Positions 9,129 to 18,183 are shown, counted from the first letter of the stretch. The stretch is 32,450 bases of DNA from Candidatus Hydrogenedentota bacterium (GCA_030432675.1 JAUIMA010000006.1:1-32450), one strand, 5' to 3'. Notes: a model not told the origin generated them from the sequence alone. Made by a program: numbers and translations.

Positions 9129-10403
9129 GTGCGGATACTCTTTTTCTGCCAGTATTTTACTCCCGAGATGGGGGCCCCGGCGGCCCGCACCCATGAGCAC
9201 GCCCGACGCTGGGTAGCGCAGGGCCACGACGTGACCGTGGTTTGTGGCGTGCCCAATCACCCTTACGGCATTGTGCCCGACGCCTATCGGGGTAAGTGGC
9301 TCTACCGCGAAGAAATTGACGGGATTCACGTATTACGCTGTCGCTTTTTTGTGGCACCCAATCGCGGTGTCTTTAAGCGCTGCCTGAGTTTTCTGTCTTT
9401 CATGCTCTCGGCCAGTTTCTTCGGTATTACCTCCACCGGAAAATGCGATGTGGTCATTGGCACCACGCCCCAGATGCTCTGCGCCCTGGGCGGCTATGTG
9501 GTTTCCTGTTTCAAGCGCCGTCCATTTATCCTGGAGGTGCGCGACCTCTGGCCGAAACACATCATCGACCTGGGCACCATCACGAATCCGCTCGTCATTC
9601 GCGGCCTGAAGGGCCTGGAGATGTTCCTCTACCGCCGGAGCAAGGCCGTCATCGCGGTGGCCGAGGCTTCTCGTGCGCATATTGAATCCCGGGGGATTCC
9701 GGCGTCAACGCTTTTCACGGTTACCAATGGAATCGACGAGACTTTTTTTGTGCCCCTTCCAAAAAACGGGTTGCGGGCGGAGCATGGCTGGTCGGACAAA
9801 TTTGTAGTGCTCTATATCGGCACCCATGGGCTTTCCCAGGGGCTGGAAACCATTCTGGAGACGGCGACCTTGCTGCAAGAAGACCGGCGCTATCAGTTTG
9901 TCTTCGTGGGCAGTGGCGCCGAGTGGGATGTGTTGCGCGATGGGGCGGCGGCCCAGGCGTTGGACAACGTGACGTTTCTGCCGTACCAGGAAAAGGCCCG
10001 GATGCCCGCTTTCTATGCGGCTGCCGATGTCTGTCTCGTGCCCCTCAAAAAGCGGGATGTATTCCGCTACAACATACCCTCCAAGATGTTTGAGATTATG
10101 GCCTGTGCCCGCCCCATGATCCTGGGCGCAACGGGGCAGGCGCGTCAGCTGCTCGAAGAGGCCCAGGCCGGTATCGCCGTGGAGCCAGAAGACGCCGGGG
10201 CCTATCGGGATGCGATTGTACGGCTTGCCACAAACCCCGAAGAAGCGGCGACACTCGCGCAGAACGGCCGGGATCACGTGGTGGCGTTTTATACGCGCAC
10301 AGAAAAGGCCGACGCCTTTGTGGACTGTATAGAAGTTACATTGAAGGGCTTGGGTGTGGATGTAGAAGCCTGCGAAGTCTCCCCCCTGGAGTCGAGAAAA
10401 TAA
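9129..10403 (+). CDS. Glycosyltransferase family 4, WbuB-like
   Basis: 424 aa; MRILFFCQYFTPEMGAPAARTHEHARRWVAQGHDVTVVCGVPNHPYG opening and C-terminal Rossmann with VPSKMFEIMACARP-type donor site (IPSKMFEIMACARPMIL). Confidence 0.9.
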   Translation: MRILFFCQYFTPEMGAPAARTHEHARRWVAQGHDVTVVCGVPNHPYGIVPDAYRGKWLYREEIDGIHVLRCRFFVAPNRGVFKRCLSFLSFMLSASFFGITSTGKCDVVIGTTPQMLCALGGYVVSCFKRRPFILEVRDLWPKHIIDLGTITNPLVIRGLKGLEMFLYRRSKAVIAVAEASRAHIESRGIPASTLFTVTNGIDETFFVPLPKNGLRAEHGWSDKFVVLYIGTHGLSQGLETILETATLLQEDRRYQFVFVGSGAEWDVLRDGAAAQALDNVTFLPYQEKARMPAFYAAADVCLVPLKKRDVFRYNIPSKMFEIMACARPMILGATGQARQLLEEAQAGIAVEPEDAGAYRDAIVRLATNPEEAATLAQNGRDHVVAFYTRTEKADAFVDCIEVTLKGLGVDVEACEVSPLESRK

Positions 10404-10440
10404 ATCCCCCGGCTTGGCTTGCCATGTGATACAATGGCCT

Positions 10441-10644
10441 ATGACCATTTCTCACGGATCACTATCGACTTCCCCCGCCAAACGGACGCCTCGTGAGGAG
10501 GAACAATTCCTCTGTAACGAAGCCCTTCGCACCGGTGCTTTCGATTCCATCAGTGACAGCGAATGGATTGCGATGTGCGAACGTGCCGCCAGTAAAGGCC
10601 GCCACGTGGAAGCGGCTGACGCCGTTGCCACGGCCAGCACCTGA
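10441..10644 (+). CDS. Small hypothetical protein
   Basis: MTISHGSLSTSPAKRTPREEEQFLCNEALRTGAFDSISDSEWIAMCERAASKGRHVEAADAVATAST; extended -10 (TGATACAAT) immediately upstream. Confidence 0.45.
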   Translation: MTISHGSLSTSPAKRTPREEEQFLCNEALRTGAFDSISDSEWIAMCERAASKGRHVEAADAVATAST

Positions 10645-10722
10645 TTCTTATCCCACGACTATTTTGGTTTGCTCAAGTTTTTTTAAAAGCGGCTTGGGTA
10701 GCCCAGGACGAAAGGAAGTCTT

Positions 10723-10896
10723 TTGGCTAAACCCAATCACCAGTTTGAAAAACGCCAGCGAGAACTCGCCAAGCAGAAGAAAAAAGAAGAGAAGCGTCTT
10801 CGGAAACTTGAAAAAGCGGCGGAGGGCACCGAAGCCGAACAAGGCGTAACTACCGATGGCGAAGAAGCCGACGGCGCTACGCCCGACACCGAATAA
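10723..10896 (+). CDS. Small Lys/Glu-rich conserved protein (57 aa), TTG start
   Basis: Reading TTG GCT AAA CCC...TAA gives (M)AKPNHQFEKRQRELAKQKKKEEKRLRKLEKAAEGTEAEQGVTTDGEEADGATPDTE; SD AAAGGAAG 5-8 nt upstream. Absent from the ORF track. Confidence 0.7.
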   Translation: MAKPNHQFEKRQRELAKQKKKEEKRLRKLEKAAEGTEAEQGVTTDGEEADGATPDTE

Positions 10897-10917
10897 GGTC
10901 GATAGCGGGGTGGGCGC

Positions 10918-11490
10918 CTAACCGCGCCCGGGGAATTCAAAGTTGCTGTCCACATCATCCAACATCGGGGCATCCTGATCTTTTTGGGTGATGATGGTAG
11001 GGGCAATGGGCCACTGTATGCCGACCGCAGGACACGCATAATTCAGCGCGCGCTCAAAGTCCGGCGCGTGGTGGGTGGTGCACTTGTAATGGACCAGGCT
11101 CTCATCTTCCAATGCCACGAATCCATGGGCGAATCCGGCGGGCACCCAGAAAGCAAGGTGGTTTTCACCACTGAGCTCCAGTCCATGCCACTTCCCATAG
11201 GTGGGCGAACCCTTCCGCAGATCGACGGCCACGTCAAACACGGAACCCTGTACGCAACGCACGAGCTTGCCCATGCCTTCGGGCTCAATCTGATAGTGCA
11301 TGCCCCGCAGCGTGCCCTTCTTTGACTTGCTCAGGTTATCCTGCTTGAAGGGAATTTCAAAGCCGGCCTCGCGCCACATCATCTCCGAATAAGACTCCGA
11401 GAAGTAACCGCGGTCATCATGGAAGACGCCGGTTTTTACAACCAGAAGGCCGTCGATGGGGGTGGGTTCCAAGGTGACGGGCATGGGCAT
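10918..11490 (-). CDS. rfbC: dTDP-4-dehydrorhamnose 3,5-epimerase
   Basis: 190 aa; DDRGYFSESY, KKGTLRGMHYQ, VRCVQGSVFDVAVDLRKGSPTYGKW, FWVPAGFAHGFVAL: hallmark RmlC motifs. Confidence 0.95.
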   Translation of the reverse strand: MPMPVTLEPTPIDGLLVVKTGVFHDDRGYFSESYSEMMWREAGFEIPFKQDNLSKSKKGTLRGMHYQIEPEGMGKLVRCVQGSVFDVAVDLRKGSPTYGKWHGLELSGENHLAFWVPAGFAHGFVALEDESLVHYKCTTHHAPDFERALNYACPAVGIQWPIAPTIITQKDQDAPMLDDVDSNFEFPGRG

Positions 11491-11660
11491 GGGGGCGTTT
11501 CCTTCTCTAATGGGACGTAGGTGCCGTACTTCGCTGCTGAACGAGGGCCTATGCTACAAGAGCTGGGCAGCGGGATCAAGGCGATTGATTTCCGTCAGCC
11601 AATCAAAGGCCGTCATAGCTGGTTTCTACGGGAGCGTGATAGAATCGCCCCAACTGAGTG

Positions 11661-11692
11661 GCGACCATTTGCGGCGACCATTTGCGGCGACC
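11661..11692 (+). repeat. 13-bp direct tandem repeat, about 2.5 copies
   Basis: gcgaccatttgcg|gcgaccatttgcg|gcgacc read directly. Confidence 0.85.
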
Positions 11693-11712
11693 TCCAGGAG
11701 GCCGAAAGAGAG

Positions 11713-12516
11713 ATGGGTTCAATGGAAGATAGCTTCATGAAAGAAACCGCGCGGTGTGCGGCGGTGCTGCAGGCTTCCCTGCCGATGCCGGTTGAAGCGG
11801 GGCCCGGAGCAAGGCGCGAGATGGCCTGCAATGCTGAACGGCTTATGGATGTGTGGGAGAAGAGTCAATTCGTTGTCCGCTTGCTTGGCACCATTGTGGA
11901 ACTCGGGGCAACCGACCGACTTCCTGCGCGTCGCGCCCTACCTGACCTCTATGATGTGGAGGATAACGTCGACGCGGCCTTCGCCCACGTGTGGTTAGCA
12001 CTCGCCCTGGCGCTCAACCACCAGCCTGACCGGGAGGAAGAAGTCACGGGTTTCTTCGGTGACCTGGTGGTCATGGAACGAGACTATTTCCCCCACGAAA
12101 GTGAGGGGTTGCCCGCGCGATGGCCGACGGATTTTCAGAGCCAATACCGGCTGGCGAGGAATTACACGCTTCTGGAAGATCCCCTGGCTGGACATTGGAG
12201 AACTGGAATCTCGGATCTGTCGGGTTATACCGAGAATCTTTATTCCGTGTTTGAGCGACATTATATATTCCCCAGGGACAAGGACGAAGATTACCTGCGA
12301 TACGTCCAACTGTTTTGCCGACTTACGCTTGGATTCGCGGGGCACTGTCTGGATTATTGCCGGGCGATGGTTGCGCTGACGGGTGAGGAAGTTGTCGAAG
12401 ACGACACGGGCAGGAGCAACGTGGCGGCTGTAATTCTCCATGCCCGGTCAATCGCGACGTATGGCCTCAAGGTCAACTACCGTCGATGGGTGGACGATAT
12501 GGAGAATCGCTGCTAG
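11713..12516 (+). CDS. Hypothetical protein
   Basis: ORF track opens at 11521; ATG at 11713 (MGSMEDSFMKETARC) is preferred because AGGAGG lies 11 nt upstream and the 5' extension is low-quality. No family recognised. Confidence 0.6.
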   Translation: MGSMEDSFMKETARCAAVLQASLPMPVEAGPGARREMACNAERLMDVWEKSQFVVRLLGTIVELGATDRLPARRALPDLYDVEDNVDAAFAHVWLALALALNHQPDREEEVTGFFGDLVVMERDYFPHESEGLPARWPTDFQSQYRLARNYTLLEDPLAGHWRTGISDLSGYTENLYSVFERHYIFPRDKDEDYLRYVQLFCRLTLGFAGHCLDYCRAMVALTGEEVVEDDTGRSNVAAVILHARSIATYGLKVNYRRWVDDMENRC

Positions 12517-12528
12517 ATTTGTCGCCCC

Positions 12529-12870
12529 CTACGCTTCCGGAAGACGATCGTGCTCTGAGCTTGCACTGTACTTGCGCCGGAGTTCAATCTTCTCCGTTTC
12601 CCTATCATAGATGGCCTCGGCCAACGCCCAGGCGCGGTCTTGCATGGTGTCCTGTTCCATGGCGCGGTTGTAGGTGTTTTCCCCAATGTCGAGGATATAG
12701 AGGGACGACAGGAGTTTCTGGGGGCGGTATTGGAGCAGATAGAGGATACGCTCGCACAGGGCTTCGAGGAGCAGCTGGCGGTTGAGGTCGTAGGGTGACA
12801 GGCCGAGCGGTGCGACCTGCCACTGGTCGACCAGCGCCTGTTCCGTGGCCTGCAATAGGTTCTGTTTCAT
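12529..12870 (-). CDS. Small hypothetical protein in kinase operon
   Basis: Start MKQNLLQATEQALVDQWQVAPLGLSPYDLNRQLLLEALCERILYLLQYRP, two nt beyond the kinase stop. Confidence 0.65.
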   Translation of the reverse strand: MKQNLLQATEQALVDQWQVAPLGLSPYDLNRQLLLEALCERILYLLQYRPQKLLSSLYILDIGENTYNRAMEQDTMQDRAWALAEAIYDRETEKIELRRKYSASSEHDRLPEA

Positions 12871-12872
12871 AC

Positions 12873-14876
12873 TCAGTCGGTCTTTTTTCCAGATTGGGTT
12901 TCGGCCATCCAAAACCAGTATTCATCCCGCTCGAGGTGCTTTTCCAGGCGGCTCGGATAGCCCAGGAATTCGGCGAATTGGGCGAAGGTCCGGGAGGCCT
13001 CTGGCGTGGCGGCCGCACCAATGGCCGCCAGTTCTCCCAGGGTGTACGACAGCCAGGCCATATCGGGGGCGAAGTCGGGGTAGCCCGTAATACTGGGCCA
13101 TATGGCGTGGGATACCTTTTTCAAGGGCGCCAGGTCGAGGTCGGGCAAGAGGGAGCCCAACACGGTTTCCAGCAACACCGGGTCATCCGAACGAGCCCAA
13201 CCCACCGTGTCGGTGGCATCGAGCCCGGCGACCTTGTTGGAAAGGCGATCCAGGACAGCCGCGTGCATTTTCTTTAGCAAGTTGGCCAGGGCGCAGGTGT
13301 CGCCCTCCGCACGATAAATTTCAGCCCGCAGGAGGCGGACCCGTTGGGTGTCTTCGAAAGGAGCCAGTACTTCCTGGGCCCGCGCAAAGTCTCCCAGCCC
13401 GCAGGCCACCCGCACGAGGGGTTCAAGCAACTGTTCCAGTGCGTCCGGAGTATTCTCCAGGTAAGCGCGAAGCACCACGTCGGCCCGGCTGTGGTGGCCA
13501 TGCTTGACCCAAAGGTCGCAGAGTCGTCGAACGGCCTCATAGCCCACCTGATCGGCTTTCAGGGCCAGCGCCTTGGAGAGTTGACGTTCTTCTTCGGTGT
13601 CGTCGTCGACGCAGTGAAAGTAAGAGGCCAGCGCGAGGTGAAAGGCGTAGGGACTCTCATCCTGCCCTTCCCGGAGTTTGCGCATGTGTATGGCCTGATC
13701 GTAGCCTTCGAGTAACGTAATGGAGCGCATCTGCTCCACGACTTCGAGGGGGGTAGGGTTCGGGCAGGCCATTTCCCGTGGTGTCAGATCGAGGGTATCC
13801 ATCACGCTGAGGAGAGCAATATTAAGGTCTTCATAACTCTCCCACCGTTCCCGGGGAAGTTTGGAAAGACAGCGACGGATAATTTTCTCCAGTGCGAGGG
13901 GGCAGCTATCGCCCACTACGTCGCGTATGAAAGGCGGCTCCGCCGTGAGGTGCTGCTGCTTCATCTTGAGGAGGCGCTCTACGGTCGTATCCCCCTGGAT
14001 AAGGAAAGGGGGCATGCCGGTCAATGCTTCGAAGAGGCAGCAGCCAAGACTGTAGATGTCCGCACTGAAGGTCACGTCGCTGGCCCGCATAAACTGCTCG
14101 GGCGCCATATAGGCCGGGGTCCCGAATATAGAGCCAATGCGGGTAATATCGGTCGGCAGGTCTTCAAAGAGGTCAGACTGAGAGAGCTTCTCCAGGGTGT
14201 CGTCCGAGATGGCCTTGGTACGGACCAATCCGAAGTCGGTAATCTTTAAGACGCCCTCGCCATCAATCAGGAGGTTTTCCGGCTTGATGTCGCGGTGCAC
14301 CAGGCCAGGGACCGCCTGGGTGGCGTGAATCATGCCCGTGCAGAACTGATGCGCCAGATGGAGGGTGTCTTCCACGGTGAGGGGGCTTTGATTGAGCCGT
14401 TGCGACAAGGCATGGGTCCCCTGGTTGTCAGAGGGCACGTACTCCATAAAGAGACAGGGCACGGCTTCAATGATATCCAGGCGGCGGGCACACACAATAT
14501 TCGGGTGGGCACCAATGAGCATCCAGGTGCGTGCCTCGCGAACAAATCGCTGGAGGAGTTGGAGTTCTTGTCGGAAGCGGCGCTGGAGGGTCTTTACGGC
14601 ACTCCGGCGACCGTGGTTATCTTCCACGATGTAGACGATGCCCATGCCGCTGGCACCCTTACCGCCGCGGATTTCGACAATTTCGAAGCGGTCGTCCAGG
14701 CGATACCCCACGTGCCAGGGCTCTTCCATATCCACCACGTCGTTTTCGATGAGCAGGGTGGATTGGGCGACCGGGCGGACGTTTCCGGATTTTTCCTCTT
14801 CGGCCATCACCGTATCCCACAATTCGGGCCGGGAATGGAGCAAGGGGCGTTTCGCTGCCGGGTCACGGGGTTCCAT
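12873..14876 (-). CDS. Serine/threonine protein kinase with C-terminal TPR-like region
   Basis: 667 aa; GGKGASGMGIVY loop, AVKTL, VHRDIKPENLLID, KITDFGLVR, GTPAYMAPEQ, SADIYSLGCCLFEALTG. Confidence 0.93.
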   Translation of the reverse strand: MEPRDPAAKRPLLHSRPELWDTVMAEEEKSGNVRPVAQSTLLIENDVVDMEEPWHVGYRLDDRFEIVEIRGGKGASGMGIVYIVEDNHGRRSAVKTLQRRFRQELQLLQRFVREARTWMLIGAHPNIVCARRLDIIEAVPCLFMEYVPSDNQGTHALSQRLNQSPLTVEDTLHLAHQFCTGMIHATQAVPGLVHRDIKPENLLIDGEGVLKITDFGLVRTKAISDDTLEKLSQSDLFEDLPTDITRIGSIFGTPAYMAPEQFMRASDVTFSADIYSLGCCLFEALTGMPPFLIQGDTTVERLLKMKQQHLTAEPPFIRDVVGDSCPLALEKIIRRCLSKLPRERWESYEDLNIALLSVMDTLDLTPREMACPNPTPLEVVEQMRSITLLEGYDQAIHMRKLREGQDESPYAFHLALASYFHCVDDDTEEERQLSKALALKADQVGYEAVRRLCDLWVKHGHHSRADVVLRAYLENTPDALEQLLEPLVRVACGLGDFARAQEVLAPFEDTQRVRLLRAEIYRAEGDTCALANLLKKMHAAVLDRLSNKVAGLDATDTVGWARSDDPVLLETVLGSLLPDLDLAPLKKVSHAIWPSITGYPDFAPDMAWLSYTLGELAAIGAAATPEASRTFAQFAEFLGYPSRLEKHLERDEYWFWMAETQSGKKTD

Positions 14877-14885
14877 AAACGGTGA

Positions 14886-15233
14886 CTAGGCCGGGCCGCT
14901 GCCAAATCCCTGGCGCGCAACGGCTATGTCGTCGTAGATTTCAAACATAGCGGAAAAATTGCTTATTTCGAAGACTTCGGCAACAAAAGGGCTGAGATGA
15001 CATAGTTTCAGGGTCCGTTGTTGTTTTTTCATGGCCTTGGAAAGCATGAGGAGAATGCGCAAGCCGCTACTGCTCACATACTCGACACCGGAAAGGTCCA
15101 GAATCAGGCCACCCGCTTCGTCGTTAAGTGTGGTCGTAAAAACGGCCTCGACCTCGGTGGTGGCCAATTCATCCAGCCGCCCCTTCAGGGCAAGTATACT
15201 CACGCCGTCTGCGTGCTCCTGGTCAATCTGCAT
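14886..15233 (-). CDS. STAS-domain protein, anti-sigma factor antagonist-like
   Basis: 115 aa; LKGRLDELATTEVEAVF, ILDLSGVEYVSSSGLRILLMLSKAMKKQ with the SpoIIAA-type phosphorylatable serine region. Confidence 0.9.
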   Translation of the reverse strand: MQIDQEHADGVSILALKGRLDELATTEVEAVFTTTLNDEAGGLILDLSGVEYVSSSGLRILLMLSKAMKKQQRTLKLCHLSPFVAEVFEISNFSAMFEIYDDIAVARQGFGSGPA

Positions 15234-15377
15234 CGTTTTGTTTCTACCTCATGTATTCCACGTGCCTCCCGGTCAGTGTAGCGTATTCTGCCCGCGTCGG
15301 GCCAATCCACCGGCGGTGGGGGAGCGCCAGAACGGAGGGTACGGAAGTTTATCGCAGCGAAACGAAGAACCATGTCT

Positions 15378-15503
15378 GGGTGCCACGGATTAGTCCTGCG
15401 GGATTTGCCCGTGGCGGGTGGAGATATGGGGTAGGCCTTATTCTGCAATGTGGGTCGCATGTTTCGCACGGGCAAGGGCTCTCGCCCCTTGTCCGTGGCA
15501 CCC
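15378..15503. repeat. Inverted REP-like pair (heads outward)
   Basis: 15378-15416 gggtgccacgga..tgcccgtggcg and the reverse complement of 15465-15503 gggtgccacgga..gcccgtgcg. Confidence 0.75.
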
Positions 15504-15602
15504 GCCGTAGATTGCTTCGGTTCGTGATCCCCTGGCGCGTTCCTACCGATCCACGCACGATAGTGGGGGAGCGGGCCTGCCTCGAAGTGCCTCGCCGCCG
15601 AT

Positions 15603-15632
15603 TTGACCGGTCGTTAGAATAGGGCCTATAGT
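15603..15632 (+). promoter_or_regulatory. Candidate sigma-70 promoter for the lipoprotein pair
   Basis: TTGACC - 18 bp - TATAGT, upstream of the CDS at 15689. Confidence 0.45.
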
Positions 15633-15688
15633 GGTGCCACGCATCACTAGCGCAACGACACGGGCGGCAGCCCATTGGAGGGCAATTT

Positions 15689-16885
15689 ATGGGCATCGCA
15701 GGGCGCACATTTCTTGGATTGGCGGCCGTGCTCACGGGGTTCGGTTCACTCTCGGGATGTGTTATTCGTGATGGCTGCGATCCCAATCCCGACACGCCGG
15801 TCTCTCAGCACGAATATACCCATCAGGAACGGGCGAGTGAGGCCTTCTCCATTACAAGGCTCCGTAATGACGATCTGTTGCTGGTTGGCATCGTTTCAGA
15901 CGGCTATAATTTTTTGGGCGATGTTCTGCTTGTGCGCACCGATGACCAGGGAAACCAACGCTGGACGGCTTCCGTTGAATCCGCTTCCGGTCTTTCCCGG
16001 GGCCATCGTGTGGCGGAGGTGGGGGAGAACTTTCTGATACTGGGCAACGTGGGTGCCACACGAGATGGCGCGCAAACGGACTACCTCCTCATGGCAACAT
16101 CGGCCCGGGGTTCCTTGCAGTGGGAAAAACGATTTGGTGGCACGGGGAAGGACGTGGCGGCCGACATGGTTGTGCTGCCGGATGGCTATATGGTGTTGGG
16201 TACGACGGATTCCACCGGGTCCGGGGGCACCGATATGCAGCTCCACCGTTTGGATAGCGCGGGCGATGTGCAGTGGTCTGCGACCTACGGCGGGTCGGGC
16301 AACGAGATAGCGGCGGATTTGGCGTTGACCGATGATGGTGGCTTTATCCTGCTGGGTGATTCCGAATCCATGGGCCACAATGTGACCGATTTTTATCTCG
16401 TTAAGACGGATGAAGATGGCGTCGTGCAATGGGAGGAAACCTTTGGGTATTCGCGCAGCAACATTGCGGCGTCCCTCTCCATCATCCCGACAGGCGGTTA
16501 TGTCCTCACCGGCAGCTCGGACGATGTGAACTATATAGTGGCGGTAGATGCTCAGGGTGGCCTGATGTGGGAGAAATTGATTGCTCCCGAGCCGTACTAT
16601 CGGAATTTCTATCCGAGTGGAGGCGCGATGGATTCGGAGGGAAACGTGCTTCTTACGGGGGCGGCCTACGATTCCTTCTGTAGCTATGCGTTTGTAACCA
16701 AGGTGGATGGGACCGGGGAATTGCTGTGGAGTCGGGTTTATTCCCCCAAGTCCGATGCATCCGGCTATGGAATTATCGCCAACGACGATGGCACCAGCCT
16801 GGTGGTGGGGAGGAGTGTCGATTTCAGTGACGTGGGTCTCGGTGTTGCCGCCCTGTTGGTAGAGGTAAGTGCCGATGGCAATTAA
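15689..16885 (+). CDS. Lipoprotein with propeller-like repeats
   Basis: Signal peptide with lipobox LSGC; repeated DGGFILLGDSES...DFYLVKTDEDGVVQWEETFG units; RBS GGAGG. Confidence 0.8.
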   Translation: MGIAGRTFLGLAAVLTGFGSLSGCVIRDGCDPNPDTPVSQHEYTHQERASEAFSITRLRNDDLLLVGIVSDGYNFLGDVLLVRTDDQGNQRWTASVESASGLSRGHRVAEVGENFLILGNVGATRDGAQTDYLLMATSARGSLQWEKRFGGTGKDVAADMVVLPDGYMVLGTTDSTGSGGTDMQLHRLDSAGDVQWSATYGGSGNEIAADLALTDDGGFILLGDSESMGHNVTDFYLVKTDEDGVVQWEETFGYSRSNIAASLSIIPTGGYVLTGSSDDVNYIVAVDAQGGLMWEKLIAPEPYYRNFYPSGGAMDSEGNVLLTGAAYDSFCSYAFVTKVDGTGELLWSRVYSPKSDASGYGIIANDDGTSLVVGRSVDFSDVGLGVAALLVEVSADGN

Positions 16886-18098
16886 TCGCGTGCAGAAGGT
16901 CTTCTTTCACGGATGCCGGTGTCGCCTGATAGGGGTGCTTGCTGCGATGGGGTTGGTGGGCTGTCCCGGTGCCCTGCTCCCTTCACTCACCCTTGACTGG
17001 ATGGGAGGAATCAGCCGTCCCGGTATGATGGACGTGGCCGATTTGGCAGTCGTAGGCAACGGGGACGTGCTGGTGTTGGGCACGGGCGTGGGCGAAAATT
17101 CGGAGAGCACCAGTCCTGTCGTCTATCGCCTGGATGGCCAGGGAACCGTGCGGTGGTCTCGGGCCTACGCCGAATCGGCGCCAGGAGAGGGGGGCGGATT
17201 GATTGCGTCGGGCGATGGGGGATTTGTGCTTGCGGGGTCAACCCGGTCGGATTCCGCAGGGCGTACCGATATGTATATTATGAAGGCCGCGTCGGATGGC
17301 ACCGAGGAATGGAGCGCCCGCATTGGTGGACGCTACTTCGACGGTGCCCGCTCGGTGGTGGCGACCCGGGATGGGGGCTATGTGCTGGCGGGCTTCACGG
17401 AATCCTTTGGGGAAGGTGTTTCCGATCGCTATCTCGTGAAACTGGATGGTGCGGGCAACGTGCTGTGGACCCAGACCTACGGCACGGCACAATTTGAAGA
17501 TGCGATTCGGATTCGGGAAAGCCGTGATGGTGATTTGATGGTCCTTGGAGTGGATGGGCCCGGCGTCTATAACACCCAGCAATCTGAACCCAGTCTGACC
17601 CGATTGACTCCCGAGGGGGTGGTTCGGTGGCATACCATCCTCGCCCGGCCCACCCGATTTGTTGAAAACACGGCCCGTATTTCCGCCTCTGATTTTCGGG
17701 AGCGGGAGGATGGTCAATTCTTCGTGCTGGGAAAAGAAGGGGATGTGTTTGAGGAATCCATCCTTATTACCGTCGACCAGCAGGGAGTCGAGCGGGCGCG
17801 GGTGCCGGTTGATGGCGACACCCTTACGGCCTCCTATGACCGCATGGTGCCGACGGCCGATGGGGGATACCTCCTTTCCGGGTCAGAAGGGGCGGGCTAT
17901 GGGCGCAGTCGGGCCGTGGCGATAAAACTCAACGACGCAGGAGCGCGGGAATGGAAACGCCAGGGGCCCACCTCCTTGTATATGTTTGATACGGTCGTGT
18001 CGGTAATGGGTCCCGAAAGCTATGTTTTCGCCGCACGGGGTTACGTGGCGGAAACGGGGAGCGACGGGGTGCTCGTGTATGGCGCTCGTAGTGACTGA
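16875..18098 (+). CDS. Lipoprotein with propeller-like repeats, paralogue of the preceding gene
   Basis: Overlaps previous stop; lipobox LVGC; repeats DGGFVLAGSTRS..TDMYIMKAASDGTEEWSARIGG and DGGYVLAGFTES..SDRYLVKLDGAGNVLWTQTYG. Confidence 0.78.
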   Translation: MAINRVQKVFFHGCRCRLIGVLAAMGLVGCPGALLPSLTLDWMGGISRPGMMDVADLAVVGNGDVLVLGTGVGENSESTSPVVYRLDGQGTVRWSRAYAESAPGEGGGLIASGDGGFVLAGSTRSDSAGRTDMYIMKAASDGTEEWSARIGGRYFDGARSVVATRDGGYVLAGFTESFGEGVSDRYLVKLDGAGNVLWTQTYGTAQFEDAIRIRESRDGDLMVLGVDGPGVYNTQQSEPSLTRLTPEGVVRWHTILARPTRFVENTARISASDFREREDGQFFVLGKEGDVFEESILITVDQQGVERARVPVDGDTLTASYDRMVPTADGGYLLSGSEGAGYGRSRAVAIKLNDAGAREWKRQGPTSLYMFDTVVSVMGPESYVFAARGYVAETGSDGVLVYGARSD

Positions 18099-18133
18099 GC
18101 CCCTATCCATCGCGTCGGGGCCTGAGCGGGCAT

Positions 18134-18162
18134 TTGACGATATACCGTACGGTAGGTATAAT
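18134..18162 (+). promoter_or_regulatory. Near-consensus sigma-70 promoter with palindromic operator in spacer
   Basis: TTGACG (18134-18139) - 17 bp - TATAAT (18157-18162); spacer contains TACCGTACGGTA (18143-18154), a perfect 12-bp palindrome. Confidence 0.75.
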
Positions 18163-18183
18163 TGGTGGCGAGGTGAGTTAACG

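Noticed and set aside
18022-18183. N-terminal extension of the alpha/beta hydrolase ORF
   Set aside because: Contains the candidate promoter and overlaps the lipoprotein gene; ATG at 18184 is preferred.
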